Shown: positions 27,925 through 35,187 of the stretch, in pieces
Numbering within the stretch: position 1 is the stretch's first letter
Layout of the letters: each line of letters begins with the position of its first letter
Source: Bog-756 sp963699345
GTDB taxonomy: Bacteria; Actinomycetota; Acidimicrobiia; Acidimicrobiales; RAAP-2
DNA length: 64,000 bases
Reading direction: 5' to 3'
Assembly (NCBI GenBank): GCA_963699345.1
Contig: CAVOTL010000001.1
Span: 310,001 to 374,000, forward strand
Made by a program: the position numbers and the translations under genes
Notes under the pieces: model-generated
Told to the model about the DNA's origin: nothing
Databases searched by the model: none
Seen by the model: the letters and a program-made list of their open reading frames with translations, nothing else

Positions 27925-27951
27925 GACGTCCGTCGACCCGAGAATGTGACA
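27925..27951 (-). promoter_or_regulatory. ECF41-type promoter
   Basis: On the minus strand TGTCACA (27951-27945), exactly 16 bases, then CGTC (27928-27925). This matches the published ECF41 target TGTCACA-N16-CGTC. The CGTC box ends only 8 bases before the ATG at 27916, so transcription should start at or just before the start codon and the mRNA would be leaderless. Confidence 0.85.
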
Positions 27952-27971
27952 CGGAGGGTCCAGCGGTCGGG

Positions 27972-28376
27972 TCAGCCGTCGCGCCGCTCGTCGCGCCGCT
28001 CCCTCCGGCGGTCGCGGATCATCCGCTGCCCGATGGTGTCGGACAGTGCCGTCGCGATCCAGATGAGGAGGGTGGCGAACAGGTACGTCGTCGCCCCGTG
28101 CAGGTGTAGTCCGGACACGACGATGTTGACGACGATCAGCGAGATGATGGTGGAGGCGATGGCGAGCAGCCCGGCCAGTGCGACCGACGGCTGACGGATC
28201 AGCACCCGGAGGGCCAGGAACTGCACGGCGAGGTGGACGAGCCAGAAGATGACCGTCGTCTCCACCAGGGCGGTCAACGTGATGCTGAAGCCCTGGAGGA
28301 CGAGGTCCGACAGCACGATGCCGACGGCCACGCCGGCCAGCCCCATGCCGATGCGGATACCCCAGCGAGCCAGCAC
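27972..28376 (-). CDS. Phage-holin-4-superfamily-like four-helix membrane protein
   Basis: 134 residues from GTG 28376, which has GGAAGGA 5 to 6 bases upstream. Four hydrophobic segments (GIRIGMGLAGVAVGIVLSDLVL, TTVIFWLVHLAVQFLALRVL, VALAGLLAIASTIISLIVVNIVVSG, YLFATLLIWIATALSDTIG) and a basic tail. This layout matches the small actinobacterial 'phage holin family' proteins, which are chromosomal membrane proteins of unknown role and not evidence of a prophage. Confidence 0.7.
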   Translation of the reverse strand: MLARWGIRIGMGLAGVAVGIVLSDLVLQGFSITLTALVETTVIFWLVHLAVQFLALRVLIRQPSVALAGLLAIASTIISLIVVNIVVSGLHLHGATTYLFATLLIWIATALSDTIGQRMIRDRRRERRDERRDG

Positions 28377-28496
28377 GGTCGTCCTTCCGGAGTCGTTCGC
28401 CGCGGCGGTCGCCGGGCGGGCACCACGGTACCCGGTGGCGTCATGGCCGCCGGGGAGGGGCGGCCCGGTGCGCGTCGGGTGGTCCGGGTCACCGAG

Positions 28497-28628
28497 TGGT
28501 ACGTTGCCCGGGAAGCACTGCAGCACATGGCAGTTCTCCGGGGAAGCCGGTCGAAGTCCGGCGCTGGTCCGCAACCGTGGGTGACGAGCCCTTCCGCTCG
28601 CCACAAGTCGGGATACCGGGAACCGTCA
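28497..28628 (+). ncRNA. Cobalamin riboswitch
   Basis: The conserved core is readable: GGGGAAGCCGGTCGAAGTCC, then GGCGCTGGTCCGCAACCGTG (28541-28580), a stem GACGAGC/GCTCGCC, and the B12 box AAGTCGGGATACC (28606-28618). It precedes a secreted protein gene by about 95 bp. The leader ends in a hairpin, CTCCGG/CCGGAG (28695-28713), whose 3' arm overlaps the GGAGAGG ribosome site, suggesting control at translation. Boundaries are approximate because the outer stem is not certain. Confidence 0.88.
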
Positions 28629-28694
28629 GGGAGTCCATATCCGTCGAGACACGCGGTGGGACTCGGATGGTCAGGGTCCCGACGGTCGCTGGTT

Positions 28695-28713
28695 CTCCGG
28701 GTTGGCACCGGAG
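28695..28713 (+). promoter_or_regulatory. Ribosome-site-masking hairpin of the riboswitch
   Basis: CTCCGG, 7-base loop, CCGGAG. The 3' arm contains the GGAG of the ribosome site at 28711-28717, 7 bases before the ATG. When formed, it should block initiation; this is the likely expression platform. Confidence 0.6.
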
Positions 28714-28723
28714 AGGAAATCCA

Positions 28724-30058
28724 ATGATCCGCACCTCCATCCACCTGCGGAGGCTCGTCGCCCCCGTCGCCCTGGCCGCAGGCCTCGGCCTCACCGCCCT
28801 GGCCGTGCCGGTACCCGCCTCGGCCACCACGTCGGGCCCGGCCCTCCCCCAGACCGCGTCGGCCGTGGCCGGAGCCGGCTGGCTGGCGTCCCAGATCAAC
28901 GCCGAGGGGTACATCCCCCTCTCCGCGTCACCGACGTCGCCCGATCTGGCGTCCACCGCCAACGCGGTCCTGGCCCTGGCCTCGGCCGGTGTCGACAGTG
29001 CCGCGGCGGCCCGCGCCCTGACCTACCTCGAAGCCCATGTCAGCGACTACGTGTCGGTGTCGGGGAGCGACGGTCCGGGCCAGCTCGCCCTCCTGATCCT
29101 GGACGCCCACGCCCTCGGCGTGTCGCCCGGATCCTTCGGAGGCACCGACCTGGTGTCCCGGCTGCTGGCCACCCAGGTGCCCAGCGGAAGGGACGCCGGC
29201 CTCTTCGGACTCCAGGACCCGACCTACAACGGGACCTACCGCCAGGGCCTGGCGCTGGCTGCACTGGCGGCCGTGGGGACCACGTCGGGGACGGCGGTGA
29301 CGGCCGCCGAGTCGTGGCTGACCGCCCAGCAGTGCGGTGACGGCGGATGGACCAGCTACATCACCGCCGACAACCCGTGCAACGGCAAGCCGGGCAAGTA
29401 CGAGGGACCGGACACCAACTCGACGGCCGTGGCCGTCGAGGGCCTCGAGGCCCAGCACGCGCTCGACGCGGGCGCCGCCGCCGCCGCCGTGAAGTTCCTC
29501 ACCAAGGCCCAGGAGACCGACGGAGGCTGGGGCTACGAGCCCCGTACCCCCCATACCGCGGCCGACCCCGACTCGACGGCACTCGTGATGCAGGCCCTGC
29601 TCGCCCTCGGTGAGCCGCCGTCGGCGCCCACGTTCTCGAAGCGGGCCGACCCGGTCACCGTGCTCGAGGGCTTCCAGATCCCGTCGGGTCCGGGCGAGGG
29701 CGGGTTCACCTTCCCCGGGGACACCGGGCCCGACCTGCTGGCCACCTACCAGGCCGTCCCGGCCATGGCCGGCGTGACCTTCGCCTACGACCTCGGTACC
29801 CCGGTGGTGTCCGGGGTGACGAAGCCCAAGGGCCCGACCACCGGCGGCACCACCGTGAAGGTGACGGGGACCGGCTTCACCGAGGCCGACACCGTCGACT
29901 TCGGGGGAACGCCGGCCACTGATCTCACGGTGACGTCGGCGACGTCGTTGACCGTGGTTTCGCCCGCGGCGGCGGCCGGCACCGTGGATGTGCGGGTGAC
30001 CACGCCGTCGGGCACCAGCCCGGTCGTCCCGGCCGACCACTTCACCTACAAGGCCTGA
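28724..30058 (+). CDS. Secreted alpha/alpha-barrel (transcobalamin/prenyltransferase-repeat-like) protein with IPT/TIG domain
   Basis: 444 residues. Sec signal peptide MIRTSIHLRRLV..LALAVPVPASA-T. Residues about 40-330 are helical-pair repeats of the squalene/prenyltransferase barrel type: TASAVAGAGWLASQINAEG, STANAVLALASAGVDSAAAARALTYLEAH, WLTAQQCGDGGWTSY, NSTAVAVEGLEAQHAL, KAQETDGGWGYEPRT, DSTALVMQALLALGE. Eukaryotic B12 carriers share this fold. The C-terminal about 85 residues are an IPT/TIG immunoglobulin-like domain (VSGVTKPKGPTTGGTTVKVTGTGF). Placement behind a B12 riboswitch suggests an extracellular cobalamin-binding or scavenging protein. No membrane anchor or sortase signal is visible. 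Confidence 0.85.
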   Translation: MIRTSIHLRRLVAPVALAAGLGLTALAVPVPASATTSGPALPQTASAVAGAGWLASQINAEGYIPLSASPTSPDLASTANAVLALASAGVDSAAAARALTYLEAHVSDYVSVSGSDGPGQLALLILDAHALGVSPGSFGGTDLVSRLLATQVPSGRDAGLFGLQDPTYNGTYRQGLALAALAAVGTTSGTAVTAAESWLTAQQCGDGGWTSYITADNPCNGKPGKYEGPDTNSTAVAVEGLEAQHALDAGAAAAAVKFLTKAQETDGGWGYEPRTPHTAADPDSTALVMQALLALGEPPSAPTFSKRADPVTVLEGFQIPSGPGEGGFTFPGDTGPDLLATYQAVPAMAGVTFAYDLGTPVVSGVTKPKGPTTGGTTVKVTGTGFTEADTVDFGGTPATDLTVTSATSLTVVSPAAAAGTVDVRVTTPSGTSPVVPADHFTYKA

Positions 30059-30085
30059 CCGGCCGGCCCCCGGGGGCCCGGCCGG
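30059..30085 (+). terminator. GC-rich hairpin after the riboswitch-controlled gene
   Basis: CCGGCCGG, a C/G-rich centre, and CCGGCCGG form a near-perfect 27-bp palindrome starting one base after the stop. There is no T-run, but the position suits a terminator. Confidence 0.5.
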
Positions 30086-30134
30086 CGGCGTCGGGAACCC
30101 CGGGGACCGGGAGGGGCCTGGGCATACTGGGCCG

Positions 30135-31196
30135 GTGGACGGCGAATGGCAGATGTGGACCGAGGCCGAGGCGGAGGCCCTCCGGGCCGAGGAACGCCGC
30201 CCCGAGATCGCCATGGCGGTGCTCGGAGCCCTGGTCACCGGAGTGCCCCTGGCGGTCGGGGTGGCCACGGACCATCGCGTCACCGGGCTGTTCTGTTCGC
30301 TCGGTGCCCTCAACGTCGCCCTCGGGCTCCCGGGCGGGACCCGGTCGACCCGCCGCCGGTGGGGGACGGTGGCACTGGTGGGAAGCGCGGCCTCCGTGGC
30401 CCTCGCCACCGCGGTGGCGCCGATCCTGTGGCTCACCGTGCTCGTCACCGTCGTCTGGGTGGGGGCCTGGACGCTGTTCCGGGGGCTCGGGGCCGCCGCC
30501 ATTGGCGTGGCCTTCGTGTCGTCCGCCGTCTTCGTCATCGTCGCCGGCCAGCCTTCGACGCCCGGCGAGATCGTGCCCCGGTCGGTGGCGTACCTCGTCG
30601 GCGGCACGGCCACCCTCTTCCTGGCCGTCGCGTTCGTCCGCCCGACGGAGGGGCCGGCCCCCCCGGGTCGCCTCGTCGACACCGGCCGACTGTCGGCGCT
30701 GGCCCGTCGGCCCGGCAGTGCGCGGGACCACGCCGTCCGGGCCGCCGTCCTGGTGGCGCTGGCCACCCTCGGCTACCGGTTGCTCCACGTGCCCGACGGG
30801 TACTGGATCCCGCTCGCCGTGGTCGCCGTCCTCCAACCCGATTCGGTGGTCAGTCGCACCCGGGCGATCCAGCGGGGGTTGGGCACCCTGGTGGGCGTGG
30901 CCGCGGCCGGTGTGGTCATCGCCGCCGGCCCGTCCGAGGGCGTGCTCGTGGCCTGCGTCTTCGTGACCGCCGGCGGACTGTTCGCCCTGAAGGCCCGCAA
31001 CTACTTCTGGATGGTGGCCCTGCTCACCCCCCTGGTCCTCTTGATGCTGTCGGCCGTGCACCCCGACGGACTGCGCATCGTGGCGTACCGGGTGATCGAC
31101 ACGTTCGCCGGGACGGCGCTGGCGCTGGTGGCGGTCGAGCTGTGGGGTCGGGGCGGCGCCGTCGGTGCGTCGGGCCGCCGCCGAGGTGGCGGGTAG
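30135..31196 (+). CDS. FUSC-family (aromatic acid exporter-like) membrane protein
   Basis: 353 residues, GTG start. About ten hydrophobic segments in two halves, the FUSC layout; the C-terminal half has the typical VLVALATLGYRLLHVPDGYWIPLAVVAVLQPD..SRTRAIQRGLGTLVGVAAAGVV. Family members export aromatic acids or other small molecules. CATACT lies 6 bases before the start, so it may be leaderless. Function in this organism is unknown. Confidence 0.85.
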   Translation: MDGEWQMWTEAEAEALRAEERRPEIAMAVLGALVTGVPLAVGVATDHRVTGLFCSLGALNVALGLPGGTRSTRRRWGTVALVGSAASVALATAVAPILWLTVLVTVVWVGAWTLFRGLGAAAIGVAFVSSAVFVIVAGQPSTPGEIVPRSVAYLVGGTATLFLAVAFVRPTEGPAPPGRLVDTGRLSALARRPGSARDHAVRAAVLVALATLGYRLLHVPDGYWIPLAVVAVLQPDSVVSRTRAIQRGLGTLVGVAAAGVVIAAGPSEGVLVACVFVTAGGLFALKARNYFWMVALLTPLVLLMLSAVHPDGLRIVAYRVIDTFAGTALALVAVELWGRGGAVGASGRRRGGG

Positions 31197-31325
31197 CGAC
31201 CCGGCCACGGGTCGCGGTCGCGCCGTGGCCCGGCCTGTAGAATCGGGGGGTCGCCACCCACCCGCCAGGACGGCGGGGCCGACCGGCGCCGTCGCCGGTG
31301 GCCACGGGTCGCCACGGACCCACCG

Positions 31326-31394
31326 ATGACCTTGGACACCACCGACCCCACGGCCCGCGCCCCGCACCGCCGCCCGGCCGGGGGTTGTCGGTGA
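31326..31394 (+). CDS. Possible 22-residue leader peptide before the MurF fusion gene
   Basis: ATG at 31326 opens a 22-codon frame (MTLDTTDPTARAPHRRPAGG then CR) that ends in a TGA overlapping the GTG start of the next gene. Such overlap could couple translation, but the frame may be chance. Confidence 0.25.
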   Translation: MTLDTTDPTARAPHRRPAGGCR

Positions 31395-34300
31395 GGCTCA
31401 CCACCGAGGAGGTGGCGGAGGCCGTCGGGGGTACCGTGGACGGCCCCGACGCGGTGGTCGAGGGCGCGTCGACCGACACCCGTACGCTCGTGCCCGGCCA
31501 GCTGTTCGTGCCCGTGGTGGCGGTCCGGGACGGGCACGACTTCATCCCCGGGGCACTGGCCGCCGGCGCCGGCGCCTACCTCACCTCGAGGCCCCCGGTC
31601 GGGGGCACTGCCGTGGTGGTGGCGGACACGTCGCGGGCGCTGTGGGACCTGGGCCGCCACGCCCGGTCGCGGCTGCCCGACCTCGTGGTGGGAATCACGG
31701 GGTCGGTCGGCAAGACGACCGTCAAGGACCTGGTCGCCGGAGGACTCGGAGCCGGACTGCGCATCCATGCCACCCGGGCCTCCTTCAACAACGAACTCGG
31801 CGTCCCCCTCACCCTGCTGGGCGCGCCCGACGGGGTCGAGGCGCTGGTCGTGGAGATGGGGGCCGCTTCCCGGGCGACATCGCCGCACTCGTCGACCTGG
31901 TCCGCCCCACGATCGGGGTCGTGACCTCGATCGGCTCGGCCCACCTGGAGCACCTCGGGGGACCCGACGGCGTGCGCCGCGAGAAGGGCTCGCTGATCGA
32001 GGGGCTGCCCGCCGACGGCTATGCCATCCTGAACGACGTGGACTGCGGTGCAGACGTGCGGGGCCGGACCGGGGCCAACGTCGTCACCTTCGGTGAGACC
32101 TCGGGCGACGTGCGGGGGACCGTGGTCTCCCTCGACGGCGAGCTGCGTCCGACGGTCCGGATCGAGTCACCGTGGGGCAGCGGGACGGTGACCCTCTCGG
32201 TGCGCGGTGAGCACCAGGGGGTCAATGCCGCGGCCGCCGTCGCCACCGTGGTCTGCGCCGGCGTCGCCTGGGATACCGCCCTGGCCGGCGTGGCCGACGC
32301 CCGGGGCAGTGGTGGCCGGGCGGAGCTGTGGCGCACCCCGGCGGGGCTGGCGGTCCTCGACGACTCCTACAACGCCAACCCGACCTCCATGGCGGCCGCC
32401 CTGCGCAGCCTGGCCCGGGTCGACGCCGGTCGGCGGGTGGCGGTGCTGGGGGAGATGGCCGAACTGGGCGATACCGCTCCGGCCGCCCATCGGGCCATCG
32501 GCGATCTGGCGCGCTCGCTCGGGATCGAGGTCGTGGCGGTCGCCGGGGCCCCCTACGGAGGCACGCCGGTGACCACCCGGGACGAGGCCCTGCGGCTGAT
32601 CGAGGCGCTCCCCCCGGACAGCGCGGTACTCGTGAAGGGCAGTCGCTCCGTGGGCCTCGACCAGCTCACCTCCCGCGCTGCGCGACGGGGCGGGTTTCGG
32701 ATGAAGGTCCTGGTCTTCTTCGGAGGCCCGAGCGAGGAGCGCGACGTCAGCGCCGGCTCGATCAAGCCGTGGGTCACCTACCTCCAGGCCGACCCCACCG
32801 CGGAAGTGACGGTGGTCTTCGTCGACCGGGAGCTGCGGCCGTTCCGGCTGCCTCCCGTGTACTACTACGCCAACACCTGCGCGGACTTCGAGACCCAGCT
32901 GCGGGCGCTCGATCTCGAGCTGAGCTGGGGCGAGGTGGCCGACCTGGCCCGGTCCCACGACGTCGCCGTGCCCCTGATCCACGGCGAGTTCGGCGAGGAC
33001 GGCACGCTGCAGTCACGACTGGACGAGTGGGGCGTCCGCTACGTCTTCAGCCGACCCGAGGCGCTGGCCCGCACCCTCGACAAGGCGGCCTGCTACGCGA
33101 CGCTCGCCGCGGCCGACTACCCGGTGCCCGCCCACCTCACGGTCGACCGGGCCGACTGGGACGCCGACCGCGCCGGCGTGCTGGCCACGCTGGCCGGCCT
33201 CGTCCCGACCTTCGGCACCGACGGATCGCCGGCCCGGCTCCTGGCCGTCAAGCCGTTGGCCGGGGGATCGTCGTTCGGGGTCGACGTGGTGCCGGCCGAG
33301 CCCGACGCCCTGGCCGGGGCCGTCGACGCCGCGCTCGCCACGACCGCCGGTGCCGTCCTGGTGGAGGAGTTCCTGTCCGGCACCGAGTTCTCGGTGGTGG
33401 TCCTCGACGGACCCGACGGCAAGCCGGTGGCCCTGGCTCCGACCGAGGTGGAGAAGCCGGCGGCCAGCCTCGTCTACGGCACCGAGGAGAAGTACCTGCA
33501 CGGATCCGGGGTGATCCACCACACCCCGATGCGCGTCGACGACGACACGTTGCACGCCATCCGCCGTCGGGCCACCGACGCCTTCGCCCGCTTGGGTCTG
33601 CGCCACATGGCCCGCATCGACGGGTTCCGCACCGATGACGGCACCGTGGTGGTGACCGACGTCAACGGCATCGGCGGCATGGGCTTCTCGAGTTTCGTCT
33701 TCCAGCAGGCGGCCATGGTCGGGATCGACCATCGTCATCTGATCCTCGGCCTCCTCGGAGCGGCCACAGCGGGCACACCGGTGACGGCGTCGATCGACGG
33801 GCCGTCGGACGACGGGGCGCGCCGCATCCACGTGGTCCTCGGGGGTCCGACGAGTGAGCGCCAGGTCAGTCGCCAGAGCGGGTGCTTCGTCGGACTGTCG
33901 CTCCTGGCCACCGGCGGCGACGTGCGCTTCTACCTGATGGATCTCCAGAGCCGCTACACCGAGATCGGCCTCTTCTACGTCCTGCACCACGACGTCGAGG
34001 AGATCCAGGCGCTGGTGGGCGATCCGGTGCGCCGGGCCACCATCGAGGCCGTAGGGGCCGCGGTCCGCGCCGAACTCGGGAGGGGAGGAGCCGCGGCGGC
34101 CCGGGCGCTACGGGTGGGCCGCACCGTGCCGCTCGGTGGGGTGGCCGACGGTGCGGACTTCGTGTTCCTGGCCCTGCACGGCGGCCCGGGCGAGGACGGC
34201 CGGCTGCAGCTGGCGCTCGAGCGGCTGGGGTGCCCCTACAACGGTTCCGGTCCCCGGGCGGCCGACGTCGCCGCCGACAAGTCCGCCACCGCCGCCCGGG

Positions 34301-35175
34301 TGCGGGAACTCGGTCTGGCCGGGGTGGGCGCGCCCGCCCAACGCGAGGTCGACATCTTCGAGCTCGGAGCCTGGATGGACGAGATGGCCGGACCGGGAGC
34401 GGCCGCCACCCGCTACGGCGCGCTGTGCGAGGAGCTCGGGGCCCGGGCGCTGGTGTGCAAGCCGGCCACCGACGGCTGCTCGACCGGGGTCAAGTTGCTG
34501 CGGCGCCCCGAGGTGATGGAGCGGTTCTTCGCCGCCGTTCTGTCCGAGGCGCCGGAGTTCGCCACCGACGAATCCCGGGCCGACCTGCGCGGCCGGAGCC
34601 TCACGATCGCCATGCCGGTCCCGACCCCCAAGCGGTGGCTCCTCGAACGCGCCTTCGTCGATCCGGCGGTCGTCGAACTGCCGGCCGGCGACCTCAACCT
34701 CGAGACCCTCCAGCCGTGGTTCGCCGCCAAGCAGTTCGTCGAGCTGACGGTGGCGGTCCTCGACCGGACCGGCCGGGGTCTGGTGGCCGCGGTCCCGAGC
34801 GTGACGGTGGCCGCCGACGAACTCACCCTCCAGCAGAAGTTCCAGAGCGGGGTGGGGACCAACCTGGCCCTGGACCTGTTCGCCGGCCCGGACGCGGCGG
34901 AGTCCGTGCGTCGACGCGTCGAGCAGGTGGCCCGGGCCTTCGACGTCGAGGGCTACGCCCGCCTCGACGTCTTCTGGGACCGCGTGGACGACGTCGTCTA
35001 CCTCCTGGAGATCAACTCGCTGTGCGGGCTCACCGAAGCCACCGTCTTCTATTCGCAGTGGCTGGCCGACGCCGACCCGATGCCGCCGTGGGCCGTGCTC
35101 CACCGGATCGTCGAGGCCGGGATCGAGCGGGCCGGTCGCCTGGCCGGCGCCGACCGTGCGCCGCGGGCCGGCTGA
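31391..35175 (+). CDS. Fused MurF ligase with two D-Ala-D-Ala ligase-type ATP-grasp domains (one frameshift)
   Basis: About 1261 residues after correction. Residues 1-436 are MurF-like: RLTTEEVAEAVGG, DTRTLVPGQLFVPVVAVRDGHDFIPGAL, P-loop GITGSVGKTTVKDLVAG, VRREKGSLIEGLP, DDSYNANPTSMAAALRSL, LVKGSRSVGLDQL. One base is missing in GGGGGCCGC at 31859-31866 (EMGA..FPGDIAALVDLVRPTIGVVTSIGSAHLEHLG). Residues 437-810 are a first Ddl-like ATP-grasp (MKVLVFFGGPSEERDVSAGS, IHGEFGEDGTLQSRLDEWGVRYVFS, DVNGIGGMGFSS). Residues 811-1261 are a second, more canonical one (HVVLGGPTSERQVS, LALHGGPGEDGRLQ, CKPATDGCSTGVKLL, LLEINSLCGLTEA). No stop separates the parts; ATG 32701 could also begin a free double Ddl. 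The next gene is MurF-Alr. Confidence 0.88.
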
Positions 35176-35187
35176 GGGTCGGGGCCG

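Noticed and set aside
27972..28376. 'Holin-like' protein as evidence of a prophage
   Set aside because: No other phage genes are nearby; this family is commonly chromosomal in actinobacteria.
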